Part shown: piece after piece, positions 50,140 to 59,029 of the stretch | How positions within the stretch are numbered: position 1 is the stretch's first letter | Layout: each line of letters opens with the position of its first letter | From: Streptomyces cyanogenus | Lineage (GTDB): Bacteria; Actinomycetota; Actinomycetes; Streptomycetales; Streptomycetaceae | Length of the DNA stretch: 64,000 nucleotides | Direction: 5' to 3' | Assembly: GCF_017526105.1 (NCBI RefSeq) | Contig: NZ_CP071839.1 | Coordinates: 6,362,001 to 6,426,000 of the forward strand | Notes under the pieces: model-generated | Databases searched by the model: none | What the model was told of the DNA's origin: nothing | What the model saw: the letters and a program-made list of their open reading frames with translations, nothing else | Position numbers and translations under genes: made by a program

Positions 50140-52263
50140 GTGACCGCCGATACGTCCGTGCCGTCCACAGCGCTGCTGGCAGGAGCAGACCGCGACGGTT
50201 CCAACTACACCGCGCGGCACCTGCTCGTCCTCGAGGGTCTGGAGGCCGTGCGCAAGCGCCCTGGCATGTACATCGGCTCGACCGACAGCCGCGGTCTGAT
50301 GCACTGCCTGTGGGAGATCATCGACAACTCGGTGGACGAGGCCCTCGGCGGCTACTGCGACCACATCGAGGTCGTCCTTCACGACGACGGCTCCGTCGAG
50401 GTGCGCGACAACGGCCGTGGCATCCCCGTGGACGTGGAGCCGAAGACCGGCCTGTCCGGCGTCGAGGTCGTCATGACCAAGCTCCACGCGGGCGGCAAGT
50501 TCGGCGGCGGCTCCTACGCCGCCTCCGGCGGTCTGCACGGCGTCGGCGCCTCCGTGGTCAACGCCCTGTCCGCCCGTCTCGACGTCGAGGTCGACCGCGG
50601 CGGCCACACTCACGCCATCAGCTTCCGGCGCGGCGTGCCCGGCGCCTTCGTCGCCGACGGCGCGGACGCGAAGTTCGAGGCGAAGAGCGGTCTGCGCAAG
50701 ACCAGGAAGATCCCCAAGACGCGCACCGGCACGCGCGTGCGGTACTGGGCAGACCGGCAGATCTTCCTCAAGGACGCCAAGCTGTCCCTGGAGAACCTGC
50801 ACCAGCGCGCCCGGCAGACCGCCTTCCTGGTGCCGGGCCTGACGATCGTCGTGCGCGACGAGTACGGCCTGGGCGAGGGCGGCAGCAAGGGCGAGGAGTC
50901 CTTCCGCTTCGACGGCGGCATCAGCGAGTTCTGCGAGTACCTGGCGAACGACAAGGCGGTCTGCGACGTCCTCCGCTTCTCCGGCAAGGGCACCTTCAAG
51001 GAGACCGTTCCCGTCCTGGACGAGCACGGCCAGATGACCCCCACCGAGGTCACCCGTGAGCTGGGCGTCGACGTCGCGCTGCGCTGGGGCACCGGCTACG
51101 ACACGACCGTCCGGTCGTTCGTCAACATCATCGCCACGCCCAAGGGCGGCACCCACGTCGCCGGCTTCGAGCAGGCGCTCACCCAGACGATGAACGATGT
51201 GCTCCGTGCCAAGAAGATGCTCCGCGTGGCCGAGGACAACATCGTCAAGGACGACGCCCTGGAGGGCCTCACCGCCGTCGTCACGGTCCGTCTGGCCGAG
51301 CCGCAGTTCGAGGGACAGACCAAGGAGGTCCTCGGCACCTCGGCGGCCCGCCGCATCGTGAACAACGTGGTCAGCAAGGAACTGAAGGCGTTCCTGACGG
51401 CGACCAAGCGTGACGCCGCCGCCCAGGCCCGGGTCGTCATGGAGAAGGTGGTCGCGGCCGCCCGCACCCGGGTCGCGGCCCGCCAGCACAAGGACGCCCA
51501 GCGCCGCAAGACCGCCCTGGAGTCCTCGTCCCTGCCGGCCAAGCTGGCCGACTGTCGCAGCGATGACGTCGACCGCAGCGAGCTGTTCATCGTCGAGGGC
51601 GACTCCGCGCTGGGAACGGCCAAGCTGGCGCGGAACTCCGAGTTCCAGGCCCTGCTGCCGATCCGCGGCAAGATCCTCAACGTGCAGCGGTCGTCGGTGA
51701 CCGACATGCTCAAGAACGCCGAGTGCGGCGCGATCATCCAGGTCATAGGAGCGGGCTCCGGCCGCACCTTCGACATCGACCAGGCCCGCTACGGCAAGAT
51801 CATCATGATGACCGACGCCGACGTGGACGGCTCCCACATCCGCTGCCTGCTGCTCACGCTGTTCCAGCGCTACATGCGGCCGATGGTCGAGGCCGGCCGG
51901 GTCTTCGCCGCGGTGCCGCCGCTGCACCGGATCGAGATCGTCCAGCCGAAGAAGGGCCAGGACAAGTACGTCTACACGTACTCGGACCGCGAGCTGCGCG
52001 ACAAGCTCATGGAGTTCCAGAGCAAGGGCATCCGGTACAAGGACTCCATCCAGCGCTACAAGGGTCTGGGCGAGATGGACGCCGACCAGCTGGCCGAGAC
52101 CACGATGGACCCGCGCCACCGCACGCTGCGCCGGATCAACCTGTCCGACCTGGAAGCCGCCGAACAGGTCTTCGACCTGCTGATGGGCAACGACGTGGCA
52201 CCGCGCAAGGAGTTCATCTCCAGCTCGGCGGCGACGCTGGACCGGTCGCGTATCGACGCCTAG
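50140..52263 (+). CDS. parE: DNA topoisomerase IV subunit B (ParE)
   Basis: ATP-binding subunit of a type IIA topoisomerase, 707 residues from GTG 50140. The GHKL ATPase motifs are IIDNSVDEALGGYCDHIEVV, VEVRDNGRGIPVDVEPKTGL and GGLHGVGASVVNALSARLDV. The transducer part includes QTKEVLGTSAARRIVNNVVS, and the Toprim domain has ELFIVEGDSALGTAKLARNS and KIIMMTDADVDGSHIRCLLL with the catalytic Glu and the DxD. The C-terminus is RRINLSDLEAAEQVFDLLMG. GyrB would normally lie beside dnaA/dnaN, so position and the Streptomyces gene order favour ParE, whose partner ParC is outside the window. GyrB cannot be excluded from motifs alone, but is unlikely. Confidence 0.92.
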   Translation: MTADTSVPSTALLAGADRDGSNYTARHLLVLEGLEAVRKRPGMYIGSTDSRGLMHCLWEIIDNSVDEALGGYCDHIEVVLHDDGSVEVRDNGRGIPVDVEPKTGLSGVEVVMTKLHAGGKFGGGSYAASGGLHGVGASVVNALSARLDVEVDRGGHTHAISFRRGVPGAFVADGADAKFEAKSGLRKTRKIPKTRTGTRVRYWADRQIFLKDAKLSLENLHQRARQTAFLVPGLTIVVRDEYGLGEGGSKGEESFRFDGGISEFCEYLANDKAVCDVLRFSGKGTFKETVPVLDEHGQMTPTEVTRELGVDVALRWGTGYDTTVRSFVNIIATPKGGTHVAGFEQALTQTMNDVLRAKKMLRVAEDNIVKDDALEGLTAVVTVRLAEPQFEGQTKEVLGTSAARRIVNNVVSKELKAFLTATKRDAAAQARVVMEKVVAAARTRVAARQHKDAQRRKTALESSSLPAKLADCRSDDVDRSELFIVEGDSALGTAKLARNSEFQALLPIRGKILNVQRSSVTDMLKNAECGAIIQVIGAGSGRTFDIDQARYGKIIMMTDADVDGSHIRCLLLTLFQRYMRPMVEAGRVFAAVPPLHRIEIVQPKKGQDKYVYTYSDRELRDKLMEFQSKGIRYKDSIQRYKGLGEMDADQLAETTMDPRHRTLRRINLSDLEAAEQVFDLLMGNDVAPRKEFISSSAATLDRSRIDA

Positions 52264-52783
52264 CCGCTGCGCTGGGCCTCGGCCGACGGGAGTGGGGGCC
52301 CGGGGCTCGCCGGGAGGCGTGCCTCGGGTGCGCGGGCGTTGCGGAGGGCCGGTGGGGGAGGCGGGGCCTGGAAGAACGGCCGACCGCGTCTCTGCCGGGA
52401 TGAGCGGGTTCCGCCCCGGTGGCCGCGAGCCGGGCTGCTTGCCGACGGTTTCCTGCCGGGGCCTGCCGCCCTGCTCGTGCCAGCCGGCCGCCGGCCGCTC
52501 GCTGCCGACTGCCGGCCGTCGTGCCACGGGAGCGGGCCGGCCGTCGTGCCCGTCGGCCGAGGGCGGACCGGGCCCTGAGGATGGGCGTGGCACTGGGGCC
52601 TCCGTCTGAGCGGGTCTCGCCCACGGCCGGACGATCTCTCCACCCGTGGATGGAGGGCAGCCACTTCGAGGTTCCACCCTTGATCCACCCCGGCTCCGAT
52701 CTCCCGGCCGGCCGATGTCCGTAGCGTCGAAGGCGTCGGCAGCACTCGCTTCCGGCACCGCCTTCACGCTCACGGGGGTTCCG
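52264..52783. other. 520-bp gap between parE and the sensor-kinase operon
   Basis: It contains no convincing gene or parE terminator. The last 70 bp contain an imperfect dyad GAAGGCG (52729-52735) and CGCCTTC (52759-52765), a candidate operator for the NarL-type regulator of the operon that follows. GCCGGCCG-rich stretches near 52480-52560 are low complexity. Confidence 0.4.
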
Positions 52784-53305
52784 ATGTCCGGGCTCGTCAA
52801 CGCGCTGGTGATCGTGGCCGTCGCCGCGGTGGTGATCGCACGGCAGTTCCGCGCCCAGGCGGTCGACACGGACCGGCGCTGGTGGCTGTTGCCCGTGGTG
52901 CTCGCCGCCATCGCGCTGCACGAGCCCGGCATCCTCGATGCCCACCACCGCGTCGGTTCCGCCGCCCTGCTCGCGGTGGAACTGCTCATCGGGCTGGCAA
53001 CCGGCGTCGGCTGGGGCTGGACCACCCGCATCTGGACGGCGCCGGACGGCGTCGTATGGACCAAGAGCACGAAGGCGAGCGTCGGCGTATGGGCCGTGGG
53101 CATAGCCCTGCGGGCCGGCGTCTTCGCCCTCGGCGCCGCACTCGGCCTGCGCCAGGACAGCTCCGCACTGATGCTGGGCCTCGCCGGCACCCTGCTGGTG
53201 CGTGACGGCATCCTGGCCTGGCGGGTCCGGTCCGCCGGCGTCGTGGACCGCCCCACCCCGGCGTACGGTGACGCCGCGCGGTCGGCCTGGAAGGAGCGCG
53301 TGTGA
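52784..53305 (+). CDS. DUF1453/CcdC-like membrane protein
   Basis: Protein of 173 residues from ATG 52784 (MSGLVNALVIVAVAAVVIAR), after GGGGG. Four to five membrane segments are visible: residues 3-20, LLPVVLAAIALHEPGIL, AALLAVELLIGLATGVGWGW, VWAVGIALRAGVFALGAALG and the last near LMLGLAGTLLVRDGILAWRV. It resembles DUF1453 proteins, which often accompany two-component genes in actinobacteria. Its stop overlaps the kinase GTG (GTGA), so it is translationally coupled. It may act as a third, membrane component of the sensor. An ATG at 52715 would add 23 residues. Confidence 0.8.
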   Translation: MSGLVNALVIVAVAAVVIARQFRAQAVDTDRRWWLLPVVLAAIALHEPGILDAHHRVGSAALLAVELLIGLATGVGWGWTTRIWTAPDGVVWTKSTKASVGVWAVGIALRAGVFALGAALGLRQDSSALMLGLAGTLLVRDGILAWRVRSAGVVDRPTPAYGDAARSAWKERV

Positions 53306-54453
53306 CGGAGAACGCCTGGACACGCTGGCCGTCGCGGGAAGCGCTCGGCCGCGCGGGAATCACCCGGACCCGGCGCGTGCTCGTCTGGGCGGTCCGACTG
53401 CTCGTGCTGGCCCTGCTCCTCTGGAGTGCCTTCAGCCAGAGACATGTCGGCATCTGGGGAGCGGCCGCGGCCGCGACCGGAGTCATTCTCGCCGCTCTCG
53501 TCTCCTGGGCCTTCTTCCGGACCACCTACGAGCACCGGTTGACGTCTTCCGTGGCACTGACGGGAGTCCTCCTGGGGATCGCGGTCGCCGCCGAGGCCAC
53601 GGGATTCAGAGGACCGGCCCTCGTGATCTGGTGCGGCTGCGGAGTCGGCGCGCTGGAGAGGCTGCCGCTCGGCGCCGCGGTCCCCGTCGCGTCGGTGGCA
53701 CTGGCCTCGTACGCCGCGCTCACCGACGACGCCTGGCTGACCACGGCCGCCACCGTGGTCGGCCTGGCCCTCGCCGGGTACGTCTTGCGACTGGACGCGG
53801 AAGCCCGGGGCAGTGCCCAGCGGCTGCTCGCCCAGGAACGCGCCGCCCGCATGGCCGAGGCCCAGTCCGCGGCACTGGCCGAGCGGGCCCGCATCGCCCG
53901 AGAGATCCACGACGTGCTGGCTCACAGCCTCTCGGCCCAGCTCGTGCACCTGGAGGCGGCCCGGCTGCTGATCGAGAACGACGCGGACCGTGACCGGATC
54001 CTGGAGCGGGTCGTGGCCGCACGAGGCATGGCTCGCGACGGGCTCGCCGAGACCCGGCAGGCGCTGTCCGCCCTGCGGGGAGAACTGACCCCGCTGGAGG
54101 ACTTCCTGACCGGACTCGTCAGCTCGGCCGACGGGGCCGAGGTCACCGTCACGGGCGAACGCAGACCCCTGCCGGCCGAGGCGTCCCAGGCCGTGCGGAG
54201 GGTCGCGCAGGAGGCGCTGACGAACGTCCGCAAGCACGCCCAGGGCGCCAAAGTGACCGTACGGCTCGACTACGGCGAGCACGAAGTGACGCTGCACGTC
54301 CGTGACTCGGGCGGACGGCCGGGCGAACTCGACGGGGCCGGAGGCGGATACGGTCTGCTGGGCATGCGCGAGCGCGCCGAACTGCTGGGCGGTTCACTGG
54401 ACGCGGGGCCGGACGAGGAGGGGTTCGTGGTGACGCTGAAGGTTCCCGTATGA
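53302..54453 (+). CDS. Sensor histidine kinase (NarL-type, HisKA_3)
   Basis: A 383-residue membrane kinase from GTG 53302, with about five hydrophobic segments in residues 25-155. Dimerisation and phosphoacceptor helix: ERARIAREIHDVLAHSLSAQ with the conserved His, then LVHLEAARLLIENDADRDRI. The HATPase_c part is RRVAQEALTNVRKHAQGAKV (N box), LHVRDSGGRPGELDGAGGGY (G1) and GLLGMRERAELLGGSLDAGP (G2). There is no large extracytoplasmic domain, so the signal is probably sensed in or near the membrane, perhaps with the upstream DUF1453 protein. ATGA overlaps with the response-regulator start, giving a tight operon. Confidence 0.94.
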   Translation: MTENAWTRWPSREALGRAGITRTRRVLVWAVRLLVLALLLWSAFSQRHVGIWGAAAAATGVILAALVSWAFFRTTYEHRLTSSVALTGVLLGIAVAAEATGFRGPALVIWCGCGVGALERLPLGAAVPVASVALASYAALTDDAWLTTAATVVGLALAGYVLRLDAEARGSAQRLLAQERAARMAEAQSAALAERARIAREIHDVLAHSLSAQLVHLEAARLLIENDADRDRILERVVAARGMARDGLAETRQALSALRGELTPLEDFLTGLVSSADGAEVTVTGERRPLPAEASQAVRRVAQEALTNVRKHAQGAKVTVRLDYGEHEVTLHVRDSGGRPGELDGAGGGYGLLGMRERAELLGGSLDAGPDEEGFVVTLKVPV

Positions 54454-55139
54454 CCGAGGCGGAGGGAGAGAAGAAGCCCGCACGGGTGGTGGTGGCCGAC
54501 GACCAGACCGTGGTCCGCGAGGGCATCGTGATGCTGCTCGGACTGCTGCCCGGCGTGGAGGTCGTGGGGGCCGCGGGAGATGGTGAGGAGGCGGTGCGGC
54601 TGGTCGGCGAACTGGCCCCGGACGTCGTGCTCATGGACCTCAGGATGCCCCGGTGCGACGGCGTGGAGGCCACCCGGCGGATCCGGGCCCGGTACCCCGG
54701 AACCCAGGTCGTGGTGCTCACCACCTTCGCGGACGACGAATCAATCTTCCCGGCACTGCGGGCCGGTGCCCGGGGATACCTGACCAAGGACGCGGGCGGC
54801 GACGAGATCGTACGGGCCGTGCACAGCGTCCTCTCGGGGGACGCGGGGCTGTCGCCGAGTGTCCAGCGCCGGCTGCTGGAGCGGCTGTCGCAGCCGGAAC
54901 CCGAGCCCGTGCCGGCGGCAGGCGAGGCGCCCGACGGGCTGACCGCGCGCGAGACCGAGGTCCTGGTGCTGATCGCCGAAGGTTTCAGCAACCAGGAGAT
55001 CGCCCGCAGACTGCACGTGTCGACCGCGACGGTGAAGACCCACATCAACAACCTCTTCGCCAAGTCGGGCCTCAAGGACCGGGCGCAGGCCGTGCGGTAC
55101 GCCTACGCCAGGGGGCTCGTGCGGCCCCCCACCGGGTGA
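54450..55139 (+). CDS. NarL/LuxR-family response regulator
   Basis: A 229-residue partner of the upstream kinase, starting at ATG 54450 inside the kinase stop. The receiver domain has VVVADDQTVVREGI, the phospho-Asp in DVVLMDLRMPRCDG, the Thr in VVLTTFADDES and the Lys in GYLTKDAGGDEI. The LuxR-type HTH covers residues about 165-225 (LTARETEVLVLIAEGFSNQE with IARRLHVSTATVKTHINNLF). Target operons are not shown, though a dyad before the DUF1453 gene suggests autoregulation. Note a Pro/Glu hinge PEPEPVPAAGEAP between domains. Confidence 0.96.
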   Translation: MTEAEGEKKPARVVVADDQTVVREGIVMLLGLLPGVEVVGAAGDGEEAVRLVGELAPDVVLMDLRMPRCDGVEATRRIRARYPGTQVVVLTTFADDESIFPALRAGARGYLTKDAGGDEIVRAVHSVLSGDAGLSPSVQRRLLERLSQPEPEPVPAAGEAPDGLTARETEVLVLIAEGFSNQEIARRLHVSTATVKTHINNLFAKSGLKDRAQAVRYAYARGLVRPPTG

Positions 55140-55207
55140 TCACCTGATGGGGTGAAGAGTGCGAGGAAGAAGAGTCAGAGTTCAGCCCGTTCTGTCCATC
55201 CTTGGGC

Positions 55208-55756
55208 ATGCAGTCAAGCAACGGTCGCCCTGGGGGCGCTGGGGACGGCTCCGAGAGATCGGCCGAGAACCGGGAAGAACACGCCACGCCCTCCAGGGAC
55301 GTGACGTACGAGGACCCTTGGTTCCACGCGCTGGCCGTGGGCTGGGGTGAAGTGGACGGCACCGGCAGGCAGGCTCCGGCCGTGCCGCCCGCGCGCAGCG
55401 AGCCCGACGCGACGGCGGTGGACGCCAGCGGCGTGTACGTCCAGGTGCAGCACAGTCAGGCATTCCAGGAGGTGCGTGGCAGGTATCGACGGTTCGTGGT
55501 GCCGGGGGTCGTCGGCTTCCTGGTCTGGTACGTGGGATACGTGGTCGCCGCGACGACCGCGCCCGGACTCATGGCCCGGCCCGTGGCGGGGGCGGTGAAC
55601 ATGGGGTTGCTCGCGGGGCTCGGGCAGTTCCTGAGCACCTTCCTGCTCACCTGGGCCTACGCCCGGCACGCTCGGTTGCGTCGGGACCGGGCCGCGCTGG
55701 AGTTGCGCTGGGACACCCAGGAACTCGCCCGCGGCGCGCGAGGAGGTGCCTCGTGA
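55208..55756 (+). CDS. DUF485 membrane protein (YjcH-like) of the acetate symporter operon
   Basis: A 182-residue protein from ATG 55208 (MQSSNGRPGGAGDGSERSAE). The first 85 residues are disordered. The DUF485 core is HSQAFQEVRGRYRRFVVPGV followed by two membrane segments (VVGFLVWYVGYVVAATTAPG and AVNMGLLAGLGQFLSTFLLT) and a Y-A-R-H-A-R basic end. It overlaps the symporter start by GTGA. In many bacteria a DUF485 gene (yjcH) precedes actP; the small protein is presumed to assist or regulate the transporter. The start is not marked by a Shine-Dalgarno sequence. Confidence 0.88.
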   Translation: MQSSNGRPGGAGDGSERSAENREEHATPSRDVTYEDPWFHALAVGWGEVDGTGRQAPAVPPARSEPDATAVDASGVYVQVQHSQAFQEVRGRYRRFVVPGVVGFLVWYVGYVVAATTAPGLMARPVAGAVNMGLLAGLGQFLSTFLLTWAYARHARLRRDRAALELRWDTQELARGARGGAS

Positions 55757-57345
55757 CCGGTGACCATCAGGCGCTGGCTCTGCTGTTGTTCGTCGGGTTC
55801 GTGGCGGTCACCCTCGGGATCACGACCTGGGTGAGCCGCAGGCGGCAGGGTTCGGCCGAGGAGTTCTACGCCGGCGGGCGGCTGTTCTCCCCGCTGGAAA
55901 ATGGGTTTGCCATCGCGGGCGACTACATGTCGGCTGCGTCTTTCCTCGGGATCGCCGGGCTCATCGCGCTGTACGGGTACGACGGGCTGCTGTACTGCGT
56001 CGGTTTCCTCGTGGCGTGGCTCCTCGTGCTGTTCCTGGTGGCGGAACTAGTTCGCAACTGCGGGCGGTTCACGCTGGCCGACGTGGTGGCCGCGCGGATG
56101 CGTGAGCGGCGGGTGCGGATCGCGGCGGGAACTTCCTCGGTGACGGTGTCCGTTCTGTATCTGGTGGCGCAGATGGTCGGCGCGGGCAGCCTGGTGGCGC
56201 TGCTGCTCGGGCGGACGGGCGGCGCGGCCCAGGCCTGGACGGTCATCGGTGTCGGCGCGCTCATGGTGATCTATGTGTCGTTGGGAGGGATGCGGGCCAC
56301 CACCTGGATCCAGATCGTGAAGGCGGTCCTGCTGCTCGGCGGGACGGTCGTGCTGACCGTGCTCGTCCTGCTGCGCTTCCACGGCGACGTGGACCGGCTG
56401 CTGCTGACGGCCGCGGAGCGCAGCGGCCACGGAAAGGCGTTCCTGGCCCCCGGCCTGAAGTACGGCGGGGACTGGACCGACAGGTTCGACTTCATCAGCC
56501 TGGGGCTCGCGCTGGTGCTGGGCACGGCCGGACTGCCGCACATCCTGTCCCGCTTCTACACCGTGCCGACCGCCCGGGCCGCCCGCCGCTCCGTGGTGTG
56601 GTCCATCGGTCTGATCGGCAGCTTCTACCTGATGACGATCGTCCTCGGATTCGGTGCGGCGGCGGTGGTGGGGCCGGACGCCGTACGCGGATCAAACGCG
56701 GCCGGGAACACGGCGGTGCCCCTCCTCGCCCTCGATCTGGGCGGCGGAGCGGGCTCCACGGGTGGCACGGTGCTGTTCGCGGTGGTCGCCGCCGTGGCCT
56801 TCGCGACGATCCTCGCGGTGGTCGCCGGCATCACGCTCGCCTCGTCGGCCTCGGTGGCCCACGATCTGTACGCGTCGCTGCGCCGACCGCACGGCAAGCC
56901 CCGCAGCGAGGTCGCGGTGGCACGGTGGGCGGCGGTCGGTATCGGTGTCGTGGCGATCGCGCTCGGCCTGCTGGCCCGCGATCTCAACGTCGCCTTTCTC
57001 GTCGGCCTCGCCTTCGCGGTCGCCGCGTCGGCGAACCTGCCCGTCCTGCTCTACTCGCTGTTCTGGCGCGGCTTCACGACGCGGGGCGCGGTGTGGGCGG
57101 TGTACGGCGGGCTGCTTCCGGCGATCGGGCTGGTGCTGCTGTCCCCGGTGGTGTCCGGCAGCCCGGACTCCCTGTTCCCGGCCGTCGACTTCCAGTACTT
57201 CCCGCTGGAGAACCCGGGCATCGTCTCCATCCCGCTCGGCTTCCTGGCCGGCTGGCTGGGCACGGTCACCTCGGACGAGGTCGCGGACGAGGCCAAGTAC
57301 GCCGAGACGGAGGTGCGTTCGCTGACGGGGGCCGGAGCCGCGTAG
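55753..57345 (+). CDS. Sodium:solute symporter, ActP-like (cation/acetate symporter)
   Basis: A 530-residue SSS-family importer from GTG 55753. It begins LALLLFVGFVAVTLGITTWV and carries the family stretches SAEEFYAGGRLFSPLENGFA, IAGDYMSAASFLGIAGLIAL, ALVLGTAGLPHILSRFYTVP (the PHxxxRFYTVP signature) and AVVAGITLASSASVAHDLYA with the conserved Ser residues of the Na2 site. About 13 membrane segments are visible. Substrates in this branch are acetate, propionate or other short monocarboxylates. It is translationally coupled to the DUF485 gene and faces a CitB-family response regulator (18 bp away, convergent). Confidence 0.92.
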   Translation: MTGDHQALALLLFVGFVAVTLGITTWVSRRRQGSAEEFYAGGRLFSPLENGFAIAGDYMSAASFLGIAGLIALYGYDGLLYCVGFLVAWLLVLFLVAELVRNCGRFTLADVVAARMRERRVRIAAGTSSVTVSVLYLVAQMVGAGSLVALLLGRTGGAAQAWTVIGVGALMVIYVSLGGMRATTWIQIVKAVLLLGGTVVLTVLVLLRFHGDVDRLLLTAAERSGHGKAFLAPGLKYGGDWTDRFDFISLGLALVLGTAGLPHILSRFYTVPTARAARRSVVWSIGLIGSFYLMTIVLGFGAAAVVGPDAVRGSNAAGNTAVPLLALDLGGGAGSTGGTVLFAVVAAVAFATILAVVAGITLASSASVAHDLYASLRRPHGKPRSEVAVARWAAVGIGVVAIALGLLARDLNVAFLVGLAFAVAASANLPVLLYSLFWRGFTTRGAVWAVYGGLLPAIGLVLLSPVVSGSPDSLFPAVDFQYFPLENPGIVSIPLGFLAGWLGTVTSDEVADEAKYAETEVRSLTGAGAA

Positions 57346-57363
57346 CCCGGGCACCGAGTGTCG

Positions 57364-58056
57364 CTACGGCGCCACCCAGGCGTACCGGTGTTCCGGGCGT
57401 CCGGTGTCGCCGTACTTCAGGGAGAGGCGGAGCCGGCCCGCCTGTTCCAGGTGGCGCAGGTAGCGCTGGGCGGTGGAGCGGCTCAGGCCGGTCCGGGCGG
57501 CCACCTCGTGGGCCGAGAGCGGGTGGTCGGCGCGGTGCAGGACGCCGCAGATCAGGTCGGTCGTGGGTTCGGAGTGGCCGGTCGGCAGGCCGGGTGCCGA
57601 GGGGGCGGGGGCGGTGCGCAGGGCGCCGAAGATCCGGTCGACCTGTTCCTGGCCCGTCAGGCCCCGGCCGCCCACCCGGTCGACCGTGCGGCGAAGGGCG
57701 GCGTAGGAGTCCAGGCGGGCGCGCAGCGCGGCGAAGGTGAACGGCTTGACCAGGTAGTGCAGGGCGCCCAGGCGCATCGCCTGCTGGACGGTCGTCACAT
57801 CACTGGCCGCGGTGATCATGATGACGTCCGTGCCGTGGCCCTGCTCCCGCATGCGGTGCACGAGTTCCAGACCGGTCCCGTCGGGCAGGTAGTGGTCGAG
57901 CAGCACCAGATCGATGCCGCCGCGTTCGACGGCGGCCAGGGCCTGGGCGGCGCTATGCGCGCGGGCGGCCACCCGGAAACCGGGAACCTTTCCCACGTAC
58001 TTGGCGTTGATCTCGGCGACGCGGAAGTCGTCGTCCACCACCAGGACGTCAATCAT
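57364..58056 (-). CDS. CitB/DcuR-family response regulator, no adjacent kinase
   Basis: A 230-residue response regulator from ATG 58056 (MIDVLVVDDDFRVAEINAKY), preceded by GGAGAGG. Receiver: VDDD near the N-terminus, phospho-Asp in IDLVLLDHYLPDGTGLELVH, Thr/Ala in MITAASDVTTVQQA, Lys in YLVKPFTFAALRA. The C-terminal winged HTH is HPLSAHEVAARTGLSRSTAQ and RYLRHLEQAGRLRLSLKYGD. CitB-type regulators usually sit next to a CitA/DcuS-type kinase and control organic-acid or metabolite transporters. Here none is adjacent; the only such kinase is at 61696-63375, paired with the paralogous regulator. This gene is divergent from the ABC importer and may control it or the symporter. Confidence 0.93.
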   Translation of the reverse strand: MIDVLVVDDDFRVAEINAKYVGKVPGFRVAARAHSAAQALAAVERGGIDLVLLDHYLPDGTGLELVHRMREQGHGTDVIMITAASDVTTVQQAMRLGALHYLVKPFTFAALRARLDSYAALRRTVDRVGGRGLTGQEQVDRIFGALRTAPAPSAPGLPTGHSEPTTDLICGVLHRADHPLSAHEVAARTGLSRSTAQRYLRHLEQAGRLRLSLKYGDTGRPEHRYAWVAP

Positions 58057-58115
58057 CGGGCCTCTCCTTCAAGGCCGGCGAGCATCGAGCCCGTGTTCGG
58101 CTCCGCAGTTGTAGC

Positions 58116-58160
58116 GCGAGCAAAAAGAGCACAACAGGTTCTTGCGAGCAAAAGAACAGT
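58116..58160. promoter_or_regulatory. Direct repeats and dyad in the divergent gap (regulator / ABC importer)
   Basis: GCGAGCAAAA occurs at 58116-58125 and again at 58144-58153, 28 bp apart. The second copy sits inside the dyad GTTCTT (58138-58143), eight bases, AAGAAC (58152-58157). The A-rich repeats contrast with the GC-rich surroundings and resemble target sites of a CitB-type regulator. Confidence 0.6.
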
Positions 58161-58199
58161 CTGTGCTCACAAGACTGCTGCTGTGGCGGGGGCCACACC

Positions 58200-58205
58200 T
58201 ACCGT
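58200..58205 (+). promoter_or_regulatory. -10 element of the ABC ATPase gene, leaderless geometry
   Basis: TACCGT followed by eight bases and ATG 58214, with no Shine-Dalgarno sequence. The same hexamer and a similar spacing precede the sensor kinase gene at 63375. Confidence 0.45.
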
Positions 58206-58213
58206 CCCGGCCC

Positions 58214-59029
58214 ATGAGTGCACACACCAGCCCCGCCATCGAGCTGCGGGGCGCGAGCAAGACTTTCAGAACCCCGTCCGGGGGACTGCACACGGCCGTG
58301 CGCGGCCTGGACCTCGCCGTCGGGCGCGGCGAGTTCGTGGCCGTCGTAGGACCGACGGGCTGCGGCAAGTCCACCACGCTGACCCTGGTCAGCGGCCTGG
58401 AGGAGCCCAGCGAGGGCGAGGTGCTGGTGGCCGGGGAACCGGTCGACGGCGTCGGCGACAAGGTCGGGTTCGTCTTCCAGCAGGACGCCACCTTCCCGTG
58501 GCGGACGGTCCTGTCGAACGTCATGGCGGGGCCCCGCTTCCGGGGCGTGCCCAAGGCGGAGGCCAGGCAGAAGGCCCGCGAGTGGCTGGCCCGGGTGGGA
58601 CTCGCCGCCTTCGAGGACCGCTATCCGCACCAGCTCTCCGGCGGCCAGCGCAAGCGGGTCGCCCTGGCGGCCACGTTCGTCAACGACCCCGAGATCCTGC
58701 TCATGGACGAGCCGTTCTCCGCCCTCGACGTGCAGACCCGGGCGCTGATGTCGGACGAGCTGCTGGAGCTGTGGGAGGGCACCGGCGCCTCCGTCGTCTT
58801 CGTCACCCACGACCTGGAGGAGTCCATCGCGCTGGCCGACAAGGTCGTCGTGATGACCGCCGGTCCCGCGACCGTGAAGCAGGTCTTCGACATCGACCTG
58901 CCCCGCCCGCGGAAGGTCGAGTCGGTGCGGCTGGAACCGCGGTTCATCGAGATCTACCGCGAGATCTGGGAGTCCCTCGGCGAAGAGGTCCGCATCACCC
59001 GCGAGAGGGGTGCCGCCCATGTCGCCTGA
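58214..59029 (+). CDS. ABC importer ATPase (nitrate/sulfonate/NMT1-type)
   Basis: A 271-residue ATPase from ATG 58214 (MSAHTSPAIELRGASKTFRT). Walker A VVGPTGCGKSTTL, Q-loop VFQQDATFPWRTVL, signature QLSGGQRKRVALAATF, Walker B EILLMDEPFSALD, and switch His in VFVTHDLEESI. The Q-loop/PWRTV segment and the DLEESI motif are typical of the SsuB/TauB/NrtD group that works with NMT1/SsuA-type binding proteins. It overlaps the permease start by 11 bp and is the first gene of an ATPase-permease-binding protein operon. Confidence 0.95.
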   Translation: MSAHTSPAIELRGASKTFRTPSGGLHTAVRGLDLAVGRGEFVAVVGPTGCGKSTTLTLVSGLEEPSEGEVLVAGEPVDGVGDKVGFVFQQDATFPWRTVLSNVMAGPRFRGVPKAEARQKAREWLARVGLAAFEDRYPHQLSGGQRKRVALAATFVNDPEILLMDEPFSALDVQTRALMSDELLELWEGTGASVVFVTHDLEESIALADKVVVMTAGPATVKQVFDIDLPRPRKVESVRLEPRFIEIYREIWESLGEEVRITRERGAAHVA

